From positions 394,454-458,453 of the forward strand of contig NZ_JAKSYE010000125.1 in NCBI RefSeq assembly GCF_022829685.1: a stretch of 64,000 nucleotides of DNA. Direction: 5' to 3'. Under the pieces are notes generated by a model. It saw only the letters and a program-made list of their open reading frames with translations. It ran no database searches and was not told where the DNA came from. Below, in pieces: positions 32,677-42,703 of the stretch; position 1 is the stretch's first letter; each line of letters begins with the position of its first letter. This stretch comes from Methylobacterium sp. E-045 (GTDB taxonomy: Bacteria; Pseudomonadota; Alphaproteobacteria; Rhizobiales; Beijerinckiaceae). Made by a program: the position numbers and the translations under genes.

Positions 32677-32712
32677 GAACGGCCGCGGATATGGGGATCC
32701 GCGGCCGTCTCT
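32677..32712 (-). terminator. Terminator of glyA
   Basis: ACGGCCGCGGAT/ATCCGCGGCCGT is a perfect 12-bp stem with loop ATGGGG, followed on the minus strand by a T-rich TTCTCGTTTTCTC. It lies between glyA and nrdR and would limit read-through into the rib operon. Confidence 0.75.
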
Positions 32713-32752
32713 ATCATGTCGGTGACGGCGGGTGCACCCGCCGTCGGACGCT

Positions 32753-34057
32753 TCAGCCGTAGATCGGGAAACGGTGGGTCAGGGCGTGGACCTTGTCCTT
32801 GACCGCCGCCTCGATGGCCGGATCGCCGGCATCGCCCTTCGCCGCCAGACCGTCGAGCACTTCGACGATGAAGCCGCCGATCTGCTTGAATTCCGCGACA
32901 CCGAAGCCGCGAGAGGTCCCGGCCGGTGTGCCGAGGCGGATGCCCGAGGTGATGGTGGGCTTCTGCGGATCGAAGGGGACGCCGTTCTTGTTGCAGGTGA
33001 TGTCAGCGCGGCTCAGTGCCGCCTCCGCAGCCTTGCCGGTGAGACCCTTCTTCTGCAGGTCGACGAGCATCAGGTGGTTGTCGGTCCCGCCCGAAGTGAT
33101 GTCGTAACCGCCGGTGATCAGGGTGTCGGCGAGCGCCTTCGCGTTCTCGATGACCTGCTTGGCGTAGATCTTGAACTCGGGCTTGAGCGCCTCGCCGAAG
33201 GCCACGGCCTTGCCGGCGATGACGTGCATGAGCGGGCCGCCCTGGAGGCCGGGGAAGATCGCCGAATTGAACTTCTTGGCGAGTGCCTCGTCGTTCGTCA
33301 GGATCATGCCGCCGCGCGGGCCGCGCAGGGTCTTGTGGGTCGTGGTGGTCGCAACATGCGCGTGCGGGAACGGCGACGGGTGAACGCCGGCCGCAACGAG
33401 GCCGGCAAAATGGGCCATGTCGACGAAGAAATAAGCGCCGACCGCGTCGGCGATCTCGCGGAACTTCGCGAAGTCCCAGTGACGCGGATAGCCCGAGCCG
33501 CCGGCGATGATCACCTTGGGCTTGTGTTCGTGAGCCAACGCCTCGACCTGCTCCATGTCGATGCGCTGGTCGTCGCGGCGCACGGTATAAGAGACCGGCT
33601 TGAACCACTTGCCCGAAACGTTCGGGGGGGCGCCGTGGGTGAGATGGCCGCCGGCAGCGAGATCGAGGCCGAGGAAGGTATCGCCCGGCTGCATCAGGGC
33701 CATGAACACGCCCTGGTTCGCCTGGCTGCCCGAGTTCGGCTGCACATTGGCGAAGCCGCAATCGAACAGGCGCTTTGCGCGCTCGATGGCGAGGTTCTCG
33801 GCGATGTCGACGAACTGACAACCACCGTAGTAGCGACGGCCGGGGTAGCCTTCAGCGTACTTGTTCGTGAGGACGGACCCCTGCGCTTCCAGCACGGCCC
33901 TTGAGACGATGTTCTCGGAAGCGATCAGCTCGATCTCGTGCTGCTGCCGTCCGAGCTCCTGGCTGACGGCCTTGGCCACTTCCGGATCGGCGTCGGCCAG
34001 GGAGGCGTTGAAGAACGAATTCGAGAAGTGCTTGTCGGCAACGGTACCGGCGCTCAT
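32753..34057 (-). CDS. glyA: Serine hydroxymethyltransferase
   Basis: A 434-residue PLP enzyme interconverting serine and glycine with tetrahydrofolate, central to one-carbon metabolism and, in serine-cycle methylotrophs, to carbon assimilation. Seen are HEIELIASENIVSRAVLEAQGS, NKYAEGYPGRRYYGGC, the PLP lysine in VATTTTHKTLRGPRGGMI and GTPAGTSRGFG. Length and start are standard. It precedes nrdR-ribD as in most Rhizobiales but has its own terminator. Confidence 0.97.
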   Translation of the reverse strand: MSAGTVADKHFSNSFFNASLADADPEVAKAVSQELGRQQHEIELIASENIVSRAVLEAQGSVLTNKYAEGYPGRRYYGGCQFVDIAENLAIERAKRLFDCGFANVQPNSGSQANQGVFMALMQPGDTFLGLDLAAGGHLTHGAPPNVSGKWFKPVSYTVRRDDQRIDMEQVEALAHEHKPKVIIAGGSGYPRHWDFAKFREIADAVGAYFFVDMAHFAGLVAAGVHPSPFPHAHVATTTTHKTLRGPRGGMILTNDEALAKKFNSAIFPGLQGGPLMHVIAGKAVAFGEALKPEFKIYAKQVIENAKALADTLITGGYDITSGGTDNHLMLVDLQKKGLTGKAAEAALSRADITCNKNGVPFDPQKPTITSGIRLGTPAGTSRGFGVAEFKQIGGFIVEVLDGLAAKGDAGDPAIEAAVKDKVHALTHRFPIYG

Positions 34058-34830
34058 GGAAGGCCTCGATTGTTGAACGGGCGAAGGCGTCCGTTATCCG
34101 CCAGCGTGAAGCGGGCGAACGCTCGATGTGCAATTTACTACACGGGCGGCGGGACGAGGCCAAGCACAGCTAATTTGTAGCCCGCGCCAAAAAAATTTCG
34201 GTGCATCCCGTATTCAACATGGCGAATGCCATGGCGACGAAAGCCTTTTCAGGTCTCTCGCGGCAAGATCTCGGAGGCTGTCGACGGCATGGCGTGTCCG
34301 CCTCTATGGGCGCTTTTTCCCTACGCCGGAGGAGACACCCGTCGCAAGGATGGATGATTTTTGGGACGCGGGGACAATGCTCGTACGCTTCGGCCTTTAT
34401 AGTCTTCTCGTGCATCTCGAAGCGCAACGGCGGACAAAACGTCCTGACAGGATGCGGGGTCACGTCACGATGTGCAGCTTTCCGTCGCGGACCAGGGGGC
34501 CGGAGCCGAAGCGACAGCGCCGGACCGTCGCGAGGAGGACTTGGCGCCTATCGTTCAGCCAAGAAAGCGGTCCGCGTCGGCGGGTTCCGGCCCGTGGCAG
34601 ACCTCCTCCCGCCCAAAGCGCGCGAAGCAGCTTCCGGCGATGAACATCATCGAATGCCGTCTGCCAGCACGGCACGGTCAGGGTGTCTCGGTAGCTGAAG
34701 AGATCTCGTTGGGACTGGATCCGCGCGACATGTCGACCGCTCGAACTGCATTGCCCATCGTAAGAGCCGAAGGACGTCTCGAACGCATCAAGGCGTTCAA
34801 AAAAATCGCTTGCCTCATCCGAAATGAAAT
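34058..34830. other. Long intergenic stretch between glyA and the L,D-transpeptidase gene
   Basis: About 770 bases. Short open frames on both strands have no signal, domain or codon pattern I can support as genes. On the minus strand, close to glyA, the AT-richer TTTTTTTGGCGCGGGCTACAAATTAG near 34165-34200 is the likely glyA promoter, followed by a leader with TTCGCCCG direct repeats near 34085-34120. No riboswitch is recognised. Confidence 0.45.
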
Positions 34831-34858
34831 GGGCGGGACCCGATGCCGGATCCCGCCC
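34831..34858 (-). terminator. Terminator of the L,D-transpeptidase gene
   Basis: GGGCGGGA / TCCCGCCC pair around a partly paired ACCCGATGCCGGA centre, with ATTTCATTT following on the minus strand, 30 bases after the stop codon. Confidence 0.7.
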
Positions 34859-34888
34859 CTTCTTCTGCGGGCATGAGGCGTCGGGAAC

Positions 34889-36187
34889 TCAGTTCTCCTC
34901 GTCGCCCGGCTCGAAGCTCGGCACCTGTTCGGCGCTGGCCACGGGGGTCGGGGCCGACAAGGTCGAGGGCACGTTCACGCCGTCGCGCTTGTAGATGTCG
35001 TCGCGGAACTGCACCGAGCCGTCCGGGGTCGCCCAGGCGGTGATATAGGTCCAGTAGACCGGCACGGGGGTGCTGAGGGTCGCGTCGACACGCTTGCCGC
35101 TCTCGATGGCCTGCTCGACCTGGTCGCGGCCCCAGCCGGGCGTGTCCTTGAGCAACCAGGTGATGTACTCGCGCACGTTCTGCACGCGGACGCAGCCCGA
35201 GGAGATGAAGCGGAAGTCGTCGCCGTAGACGCCCTTGGAGTTCGTGTCGTGCATGAACACGCCGTGCGGATTCGGGATGTTGATGCGCACGATGCCCATC
35301 GAGTTGAAGTCGGCGCCCGAATCCTGACGGTAGCGGTAGCGCGTGCCCTCGTCCGAATTCCAATTCACCGAGGCCGGAGAGATCTCGGTCTCACCGGTGA
35401 AGATTCGGATCTTGTTCTCGGTGAGGTAGTTCGGGTCCTTCTGCATCTTGGGGATGAGGTCCTTCTTCACGATGGAAGCCGGGACCGTCCAGAAGGGGTT
35501 GAAATTGATCTGCGTCGCCTTGGTGTTCATGATCGGCGACTGGCGATCGATCTTGCCGACGCCGGCGGCGTGCAGGGTGACGACCTGACCGTTCTCCACC
35601 GTCTGGACCAGGGCGGCGGGAATGTTGGTGATGACGAAGCGGTTGCCGAGATTGCCCGAATACGAGCGCAGGCGCACCGCGTTCACCTCGAGCTGCTTCA
35701 GGCGGATGTCGGCCGACACGTTCATGGCCTGCTGGGTGGCCGGGCTCATGGAGCCGGTCTGGCTCAGGCCATGGCGGGCCTGGAAGCGCTTCACGCCGGC
35801 GGCCACGTAGGAATCGTAGACACTCGATCCGCCGGAGGCGGAGTCGAGATCGCCGGTCACCGCGAGACGCTGGCGCAGGGCCGCCACGGCCGGTCCCTTG
35901 CTGCCGATGCGCAGGCGGTCGGCGCCGGAGACCGGTCTCCAGCCGCCACGCGCCACGATGTCCTTGTAGCGCTCGACCATCTGCTCGGTGGCCGCGATCG
36001 TCTGCGGCGACAGGATCGGCGTCGAGGAGCGCTGCACCTGCATGGCCGAGGGGGCCGCGTAATCCTGCGCCCATTCCGCCTGTGCGAAACCGGCCTGCTC
36101 CCGCGCCGACGCGGTTTGCGCGAAAGCGGCGACACCGGCGAGGAGTGCGAGACCCAGTGAGCGGATGGGGTAAGCCTGTTTCAGCAT
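34889..36187 (-). CDS. L,D-transpeptidase (YkuD) with peptidoglycan-binding domain
   Basis: A 432-residue exported enzyme. A Sec signal peptide ends near QTASA (about residue 27); a peptidoglycan-binding domain lies around residues 90-155 (RIGSKGPAVAALRQRLAVTGDL ... GVKRFQARHGLSQTG); the YkuD domain carries the catalytic motif FMHDTNSKG ... ISSGCVRVQN with the active-site Cys. This YcbB-like arrangement makes 3-3 crosslinks in peptidoglycan. The signal peptide argues for ATG 36187 over 36223. It lies close to PBP1A and amidase genes, but on a separate transcript. Confidence 0.93.
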   Translation of the reverse strand: MLKQAYPIRSLGLALLAGVAAFAQTASAREQAGFAQAEWAQDYAAPSAMQVQRSSTPILSPQTIAATEQMVERYKDIVARGGWRPVSGADRLRIGSKGPAVAALRQRLAVTGDLDSASGGSSVYDSYVAAGVKRFQARHGLSQTGSMSPATQQAMNVSADIRLKQLEVNAVRLRSYSGNLGNRFVITNIPAALVQTVENGQVVTLHAAGVGKIDRQSPIMNTKATQINFNPFWTVPASIVKKDLIPKMQKDPNYLTENKIRIFTGETEISPASVNWNSDEGTRYRYRQDSGADFNSMGIVRINIPNPHGVFMHDTNSKGVYGDDFRFISSGCVRVQNVREYITWLLKDTPGWGRDQVEQAIESGKRVDATLSTPVPVYWTYITAWATPDGSVQFRDDIYKRDGVNVPSTLSAPTPVASAEQVPSFEPGDEEN

Positions 36188-36419
36188 CGGACGGAAACTC
36201 TGATCTGACCTGTGAAGCGGCACGAGGCCGTCGGGGCATGGCCGTGACGTGGAGAACGACCACCGAAAGTCCTGTGCCGCGAACGTGTCGGGGCACGGTT
36301 AAGAAGTCATGCGGTCCGGGCTAGAATGTGGCGCTGCGAGATTAAATCTGGGCTTGTCCTGTACTGCAGCACACATGCAACATCCCTGCGCCGCACCTCG
36401 TCGACGGTATGGCGGGATT

Positions 36420-36824
36420 ATGTCCGTTGGGGTAAGCGCTGAAGGTATGATGTCGGAAGACACAGCGGCGGGTGGCGGGCGCGTGATCACGGCGGTGATC
36501 GCGCTCTACGCGTTGGTGCTGCAGGTCTTCCTTGCGACCCTGATGCCGCTGCCTGCAGCCGGTCATGCCGATCCGATCTGCTCGGGCCTGATGGACGGCG
36601 GATCCTCCGCACAGGGGCCGGAGGAACCGTCGCATGGCCACCACAAGCTCTGCTGTACCTCGGTGGCTGCGATCGCCGGAGCGGATCAGCCGGGTCTCGC
36701 GTCGAGCACGGTCGTCTGGCCGGTCGCATCCGTCACCCGCCTGACCTGGCGCGACGAGGCCCGACAGGGTGCTCGAGGACCGCCGGGTTCGATCCGCCAC
36801 CCGCGAGGCCCGCCCGCCGTCTGA
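36420..36824 (+). CDS. DUF2946-like small Cys/His-rich exported protein
   Basis: About 134 residues. One N-terminal hydrophobic segment (VITAVIALYALVLQVFLATLMPLPAAG) serves as signal or anchor, followed by ICSGLM and a His/Cys cluster HGHHKLCC likely to bind metal. This layout, and its place directly before a YcnI/PCuAC gene, fits the DUF2946 proteins found in copper loci. The start is uncertain: ATG 36420 (GGCGGG before it), or 36447/36450 (AAGG just upstream); the frame is open to 36309. Confidence 0.65.
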   Translation: MSVGVSAEGMMSEDTAAGGGRVITAVIALYALVLQVFLATLMPLPAAGHADPICSGLMDGGSSAQGPEEPSHGHHKLCCTSVAAIAGADQPGLASSTVVWPVASVTRLTWRDEARQGARGPPGSIRHPRGPPAV

Positions 36825-36866
36825 AGCGATTCGATACCTCGATTCCTTCAGACACGGACAGCCACC

Positions 36867-37868
36867 ATGAAACCGATATTACGGGCCGAGCTTGCCGCAG
36901 CCCTCGTCGTCATCGTCTCGACCTCGGCCGCCTTCTCCCACGCGACCCTCCAGCACCGGGAGGCGAGCCCGAATGCGAGCTATCGCGGCGTGGTCCAGAT
37001 CACCCATGGCTGCAACGGCGAGCCGACCAACCGGGTGAGCGTCACGATTCCCGAGGGCGTCATCGGCGCCAAGCCGATGCCGAAGCCCGGCTGGACGCTG
37101 ACCACCGAGAAGGGTCCCTACGCCAAAGCCTACCCTTACTATCACGGCGACATTTCCGAAGGCGTGAAGACCATCACCTGGAGCGGCGGCCCATTGCCGG
37201 ACGACCAGGTCGATGAGTTCACCTTCCTTGCCCGCATCTCCGATGCTTTCGAGCCCGGAGTGACCGTGTACTTTCCGGTCGAACAGGATTGCACGCGTGG
37301 CACTTACCACTGGAGCGAGATCCCCAGCCCGGGCCAGGATGCGCATGCACTTAAATCCCCCGCCCCGGCCGTCGCGATCGTTGCGGCGCAGACAAGGGGC
37401 CCGTCGCGGGCGGCATCCGCTCCCACCGGGACGATCAAGGCCGGTGACCTCGCCATCGACACGCCGTGGATGCGCGCAACGCCGGGCGGCGCCACCGTTG
37501 CCGGCGGCTACGTCCGCATCAGCAATACCGGGCAGCAGGCGGACAAGCTGATCTCCGCCTCCATCCCTCTTGCGGCTTCGGGCTCGATCCATTCCATGAC
37601 CATGGATGGTGGGGTGATGAAGATGGCCACGGTGGAAGGCGGGCTCCTGCTCAAGCCCGGCGAGACCGTGGAACTGAAGCCCGGTGGCTATCACCTGATG
37701 TTCGAGGGGCTGAAGGCTTCGCCGAAGGTAGGCGAATCGATCTCGGGGAATTTGGTGTTCGAGCGCGCGGGCATTGTACCTGTCACCTTCGCCGTCGCGC
37801 CGATTGGTGCCAGGGCACCGAACGCGCCCGCAGCGGCCGAACCGTCGGCGGGACAACACCAGCACTGA
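36867..37868 (+). CDS. YcnI (DUF1775)-PCuAC fusion, periplasmic copper-binding protein
   Basis: A 333-residue exported protein. After the signal peptide the mature chain would begin at or near His25 (FS|HATLQHREA), the position used by YcnI proteins for an N-terminal copper-binding histidine; the matching Trp is in TYHWSEIP. The DUF1775 domain spans about residues 25-155. A linker leads to a PCuAC domain (about 188-312) with copper ligands His242, Met253, His276 and Met278 (SIHSMTMDGG, MKMATVEGG, YHLMFEGL). The tail ends in HQH. The family delivers or buffers Cu in the periplasm, e.g. for oxidase assembly. It starts 42 bases after the DUF2946-like gene. Confidence 0.92.
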   Translation: MKPILRAELAAALVVIVSTSAAFSHATLQHREASPNASYRGVVQITHGCNGEPTNRVSVTIPEGVIGAKPMPKPGWTLTTEKGPYAKAYPYYHGDISEGVKTITWSGGPLPDDQVDEFTFLARISDAFEPGVTVYFPVEQDCTRGTYHWSEIPSPGQDAHALKSPAPAVAIVAAQTRGPSRAASAPTGTIKAGDLAIDTPWMRATPGGATVAGGYVRISNTGQQADKLISASIPLAASGSIHSMTMDGGVMKMATVEGGLLLKPGETVELKPGGYHLMFEGLKASPKVGESISGNLVFERAGIVPVTFAVAPIGARAPNAPAAAEPSAGQHQH

Positions 37869-38009
37869 GCGTCCGATTCCGGACCGCTTTCGCGCATGGC
37901 GGTTTCGCCAAGCGCGCTTTCCCCCTTTCCCTGTCCCTTTCAGGACCCGCTGCTCCTCTGCCTCGATTGGGCGGAGTGTTTCGGGGCGCGCGATCCGGAG
38001 TTTCCTGCC

Positions 38010-40097
38010 ATGCCGTCGTTACGTCTTCCGGGGGCGTTCGCGCTTACCCTCTTGTCCTCCACATCCGCCTTCGCTCAGGGCGTGGCTAATGCCGAACTGC
38101 CCGAACTCAGCGTCCAAGGATCCACGGCTGGTTCACTTACCGTTCCGAGCGTCGCTGCGCAGCGTGCTGCGGTGAACGCCACCGTCGGTTCGGTGGCCTT
38201 CTTCGATGCCAAGGACTTCCAGAACCGCTACGCCAACACCTTGCGCGACGTCCTGAAGGATACCCCCGGCGTGTTCGTGCAGCAGCGCTACGGTCAGGAA
38301 ATGCGCCTGTCGGTGCGCGGCTCCGGCATTTCACGCGGCTTCCACCTGCGTGGGCTCGAACTCCTGCAGGACGGCATCCCGGTGAACGCGGCGGACGGCA
38401 GCGGTGACTTCTACCAGATCGATCCGCTCGCCCTGCGTTCGGCCGAGGTCTACAAAGGCGGAAATGCGTTGACATTCGGCGCAACGACGCTCGGCGGCGC
38501 GATCAACTTCGTGACGCCCACGGCGCAGACGGCCTTCGCGCCAAACATCCTGCGCGTCGACGGCGGCAGCTTCGGCACCATCCGCGAGAACTTTCAGTTC
38601 TCTCGCATCTCCGGCCCGGCCGATTTCCTCATCAGCGGTACGCTGACGAATTCCGATGGGTTCCGGGATCACGAGACCCAGCGGACCCAGAACTTCAACG
38701 CCAATGTCGGCTACCAGCTCGCACCCGGCATCGAGACGCGGTTCTACGTCGGCATCTACCTCACCGATCAAAAGCTGCCCGGCACGCTGAGCTTGCTGAA
38801 CGCGCTCAACGATCCGACCATGGCCAATCCGAGCGCCATTTCGGGCAATCAATCCCGCAAGGTCGAAACGGAGCGGGTGGCCAACCGCACCTCGTTCGCC
38901 CTCGACGTGGGCAAGCTCGACATCGACACCTGGGCGATCCACAAATCGCTTTATCACCCGATCTTCCAAGTCATCGACCAAGACGGATGGACTTACGGGA
39001 TCTCCCCCCATTGGGCCGGTTCCGTCGACATCGCTGGCTATCGCAATGACATGATCCTCGGCTTGCGTGCTTTCGCCGGCCAGAACTCGGCATTGCAATT
39101 CCAAAATCTCGCCGGACAGCGCGGCGCGCAGACGCTGAACGCCCTGCAGAGTTCCTCGAACTACGAAGCCTATGGCGAGAACCGCTTCTGGTTCCTGCCT
39201 GATCTCGCTCTCATGGCCGGCGCCAAGGCGTTTTCCTCGAACCGAACCTATAGCGACAAGGGCGGCTTCGGTCCCAACCCGGCGGTGAAATTCGACAACC
39301 GGACTTATCAGGGAATCAACCCGAAGCTCGGCCTGATCTGGCAGCCGATGTCGGACATCCAGGTTTTCGCCGATATTACCCGCTCGCGCGACGTGCCCGA
39401 CTTCACCGACTTGACGCAGACGATCGGCATGACGACGCAGTTCGTACCGCTTCAGGCCCAGCGGGCATGGACCTACGAAGCGGGCACGCGAGGCCGCCTC
39501 GACCGGCTCGCCTGGGACATCACGCTCTATCGCTCGGAGATCCGCGACGAGCTCATCAACTTCTCCATCAATCCGGGTCTCAACATCCCCGCGGCGACCT
39601 TCAATTCGCCGCGCACGGTCCATCAGGGGGTCGAGGCGGCCGTTTCCCTCGACATCATCCGTGACCTCACCGGGGTCGGCGACAGAATCTCGGCGTCGCA
39701 GATCTGGACGCACAACGATTTCCGCTTCGTCCGCGATCCGGTCTTTGGCGACAATCGCATCGCCGGCATCCCGCGCGACGTACTGCGCAGCGTCGTCACC
39801 TATACCCACCCGAGCGGCTTCCACCTCAGCCCTTCGCTGGATTGGGTGCCGCAAGGCGCCTTCGCGGATCACGCCAACACCCTGCAGGTACCCGGCTACA
39901 CCCTGGTCAACTTAGAGACGGGCTTCGATTTCTCGAATGGCGTATCGCTGTTCCTCGACGCCCGCAATCTGGCCGATACGCGCTACGTCTCGGATGTGGC
40001 GGTGGTGACCAATGCGGCGACCATGGGCGGCGATCCAACCGCGTTCTACCCCGGCGTCGGCCGCAGCTTCTTTGGCGGCGTACGGGCGTCGTTCTGA
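38010..40097 (+). CDS. TonB-dependent outer-membrane receptor, probably copper-linked
   Basis: A 695-residue receptor. A signal peptide (LPGAFALTLLSSTSAFAQG) precedes a plug domain with TLRDVLKDTPGVFVQQ, MRLSVRGSGISRGFHLRG and EVYKGGNALTFGATTLGGAINFV, then a beta-barrel ending in the C-terminal strand RSFFGGVRASF with terminal Phe. No obvious Met/His metal track is apparent by eye. The start ATG 38010 has GGAG nine bases before it. The gene follows the YcnI-PCuAC fusion by 141 bases on the same strand, so uptake of copper or a copper chelate is inferred from context only; siderophores are an alternative. Confidence 0.85.
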   Translation: MPSLRLPGAFALTLLSSTSAFAQGVANAELPELSVQGSTAGSLTVPSVAAQRAAVNATVGSVAFFDAKDFQNRYANTLRDVLKDTPGVFVQQRYGQEMRLSVRGSGISRGFHLRGLELLQDGIPVNAADGSGDFYQIDPLALRSAEVYKGGNALTFGATTLGGAINFVTPTAQTAFAPNILRVDGGSFGTIRENFQFSRISGPADFLISGTLTNSDGFRDHETQRTQNFNANVGYQLAPGIETRFYVGIYLTDQKLPGTLSLLNALNDPTMANPSAISGNQSRKVETERVANRTSFALDVGKLDIDTWAIHKSLYHPIFQVIDQDGWTYGISPHWAGSVDIAGYRNDMILGLRAFAGQNSALQFQNLAGQRGAQTLNALQSSSNYEAYGENRFWFLPDLALMAGAKAFSSNRTYSDKGGFGPNPAVKFDNRTYQGINPKLGLIWQPMSDIQVFADITRSRDVPDFTDLTQTIGMTTQFVPLQAQRAWTYEAGTRGRLDRLAWDITLYRSEIRDELINFSINPGLNIPAATFNSPRTVHQGVEAAVSLDIIRDLTGVGDRISASQIWTHNDFRFVRDPVFGDNRIAGIPRDVLRSVVTYTHPSGFHLSPSLDWVPQGAFADHANTLQVPGYTLVNLETGFDFSNGVSLFLDARNLADTRYVSDVAVVTNAATMGGDPTAFYPGVGRSFFGGVRASF

Positions 40098-40282
40098 GGA
40101 GGGGCGCTCCGTCGCTTCGGCTAGACCGGCGGAGCGGGTCGGGTGTGCGACTGGATCGCGACCAATTCATGCCTTCCTGTCACCGACCGCATCGATGCTT
40201 CGGCTTCCCTGGGCGTCCAGGTCACCGAGCGCGAAAGTACCCGAGGACCTGGGATAGATGAGTTCCCCCACGGGGCTCCCCG

Positions 40283-42703
40283 TCAGTACAATCCACCAGC
40301 CTGGGCTGCACGGTCGGCGTCCGCCGGCACTGCGGCGGGAGCGGCCGGTGCCGCGACGTAGGCGTCAGGCGGGGCGGTACCCGGCTTGAACGCCTCGAGG
40401 ATCGTACCGGAGCCTTCGCCAGAGCCGGCGCGCATGCCGGACGCGACGTTGACGCGGATCAGCTTGATGCCGGGCGGCACACGGAACGGCGTCGGCGGCT
40501 TGTCCTTGAGGGCCTGTTTCAGGAAGTCGAGGGCGACAGGCGCCGCGAGACCGCCACCGGTGGCGCGGTCGCCGAGCGAGCGTGGCTTGTCGAAGCCGAT
40601 ATAGACTCCGACCGCGAGGTCCGGCGAGAAGCCGACGAACCATGCGTCCTTGGCATCGTTCGTCGTGCCGGTCTTGCCGGCGAGCGGCTTGCCGATCTGC
40701 TTCAGCAACGTCGCGGTGCCGCGCTGGACCACGCCTTCCATGATCGAGACCATCTGATAGGCGGTGAGCGGATCGAGGACCTGCTCCGAATCGTCCACCA
40801 GCTTCGGCTCGTCCTGGCCGGACCATTTCTCCGCGTCGCAGCCGAGACACTTGCGGTTGTCGTGCTTGTAGATGGTTTCACCGACACGATCCTGGATGCG
40901 GTCGATGAGGGTCGGGCGAATACGGCGGCCGCCATTGGCCAGCATGGAATAGGCGGTGACCATGCGCATGACCGTCGTCTCGCCCGCCCCGAGCGACATC
41001 GGCAGGACGGGGAGCATATCGTCGTAGACGCCGAAGCGGCGAGCGTATTCGGCGATGAGCGGCATGCCGACATCCTTGGCGAGCCGCACGGTCATCAGGT
41101 TCTTCGAATGCTCGATCCCGTAGCGGAGCGTATGCGGGCCACCAGCCTTGCCATCGTAGTTGGAGGGCGACCACGCTTCCTGACCGGGTCCGGCCTCAAT
41201 GGTGATCGGCGAATCCTGAACGATCGAGGACGGCGTGTAGCCGTTGTCGAGGGCGGCCGAGTAGACGATCGGCTTGAACGACGAGCCCGGCTGGCGCTGG
41301 GCCTGCGTCGCGCGGTTGAACTGGCTTTCGTCATAGGAGAAGCCGCCCACCATGGCGTGGACGCGTCCGGTATAGGGATCCATGGCGACGATGGCACCGG
41401 AGACCTCGGGGCGCTGGCGCAGCCGGTATTGTCCGCGACCGCCATCGACGGCCTCGACATAGATGACATCGCCGGCATTGAGGGCGGCCGAAGGCGAGCG
41501 CCCGGTCCAGCGGGTGCCGTCGGCAGCGATCGTCCCGGTCTCACGGTCCTTCGAGACTTGGCCGGATGCCTCGCGGCGGGGCTGAAGGCCGATCTGCGCC
41601 GTGCCTCCCGTCGTGCTCAGGACGACGGCGAGGCGCCAGGGCTGGACGTCGCCGAGGCCCGGCACTTCAGCGACCGCGAGCCCCCAATCGCGGCCGACGA
41701 GGTCGACCTTGGCTTGAGCTCCCCGCCAGCCATGGGATTGATCGTAGCGGATCAGGCCGTCCACGAGCGCCTTGCGCGCCCAGGACTGCATCTTCGGGTC
41801 GAGGGTGGCGCGTACGGACAGGCCGCCCTCGTAGAGCTTCTTTTCGCCGTAGCGTTCCGTGATCTCGCGACGGACCTCTTCCGTGAAGTAGTTGGCGTTG
41901 GCGGCGTTGGCGAAGGCGACACGCGGGTTGACGCCGAGCGGCATCTTACGCGCGGCTTCACCTTCTTCCTTGGTGATGTAGCCGTTCACGGCCATCAGGC
42001 CGATGATCTCGTTGCGGCGATCGAGAGCCTTCTGGGTCTGACGATACGGATGATAATTGTTGGGGCCCTTCGGCAGCGCAGCCAGATAGGCCGCCTCGTT
42101 GATCGTCAGCTCGTGGACGGACTTGCCGAAATAATCGAGCGCGGCGGCGGCGACCCCGTGCAGGTTGCGGCCGGGCACGATTGTGCCGAGGAAGATCTCG
42201 TTGAGGTAGAGCTCGAGGATCTTGTCCTTGGAGTAGGCCGATTCGATCCGAAGGGCGATCAATGCCTCCTTGATCTTGCGGTCGAAGGTCTGCTCGTTGG
42301 TGAGTAGGAAGTTCTTGGCCACCTGCTGTGTGATGGTCGAGGCGCCCTGCTTCTTGCCGCTCTTGGCATTGGTCAGGATCGCGCGCACGACCCCCTCGGG
42401 GTCGATGCCGCCATGCTTGTAGAAATTCTTGTCCTCGGCCGAGAGGAAGGCCGCCACGACGATCTTCGGCATCGCCTGGATCGGCAGGTAGAGCCGGCGC
42501 TCGTTGGCATATTCGGCGAGCAGGCTGCCATCCGCTGCGTGGACGCGGCTCATCACCGGCGGCTCGTAATTGGCGAGGGCAGCGTGGTCGGGGAGATCCT
42601 GGCTGTAGGTGTAATAGAAATACGCGCCGGCTGCCGACAGCAGCACGAACAACATCGCCCCGATGCTGAACAGGAAGCCGAAGAAACGAAGGATGAAGCG
42701 CAT
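40283..42703 (-). CDS. mrcA: Penicillin-binding protein 1A (transglycosylase/transpeptidase)
   Basis: An 806-residue bifunctional PBP. A short cytoplasmic segment and one helix (about residues 7-28) precede the GT51 domain with catalytic Glu in LSAEDKNFYKHGGIDPEG and the KQGASTITQQVAKNFLL block. An OB-like insert follows, then the transpeptidase with serine motif PGSSFKPIVY and KTGTTNDAKDAWF. The C-terminus is Pro/Ala-rich. It follows amiC on the same strand by 173 bases, the common Rhizobiales amiC-mrcA order divergent from rne. Confidence 0.95.
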   Translation of the reverse strand: MRFILRFFGFLFSIGAMLFVLLSAAGAYFYYTYSQDLPDHAALANYEPPVMSRVHAADGSLLAEYANERRLYLPIQAMPKIVVAAFLSAEDKNFYKHGGIDPEGVVRAILTNAKSGKKQGASTITQQVAKNFLLTNEQTFDRKIKEALIALRIESAYSKDKILELYLNEIFLGTIVPGRNLHGVAAAALDYFGKSVHELTINEAAYLAALPKGPNNYHPYRQTQKALDRRNEIIGLMAVNGYITKEEGEAARKMPLGVNPRVAFANAANANYFTEEVRREITERYGEKKLYEGGLSVRATLDPKMQSWARKALVDGLIRYDQSHGWRGAQAKVDLVGRDWGLAVAEVPGLGDVQPWRLAVVLSTTGGTAQIGLQPRREASGQVSKDRETGTIAADGTRWTGRSPSAALNAGDVIYVEAVDGGRGQYRLRQRPEVSGAIVAMDPYTGRVHAMVGGFSYDESQFNRATQAQRQPGSSFKPIVYSAALDNGYTPSSIVQDSPITIEAGPGQEAWSPSNYDGKAGGPHTLRYGIEHSKNLMTVRLAKDVGMPLIAEYARRFGVYDDMLPVLPMSLGAGETTVMRMVTAYSMLANGGRRIRPTLIDRIQDRVGETIYKHDNRKCLGCDAEKWSGQDEPKLVDDSEQVLDPLTAYQMVSIMEGVVQRGTATLLKQIGKPLAGKTGTTNDAKDAWFVGFSPDLAVGVYIGFDKPRSLGDRATGGGLAAPVALDFLKQALKDKPPTPFRVPPGIKLIRVNVASGMRAGSGEGSGTILEAFKPGTAPPDAYVAAPAAPAAVPADADRAAQAGGLY

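Noticed and set aside
30098..32752. FMN riboswitch in the rib operon
   Set aside because: Neither the gap before ribH nor the nrdR leader shows the conserved RFN helices; the operon is headed by nrdR.
34472..34876. A 134-residue plus-strand frame between glyA and the L,D-transpeptidase gene
   Set aside because: It runs through the transpeptidase terminator, shows no domain, and its codon use does not resemble neighbours.
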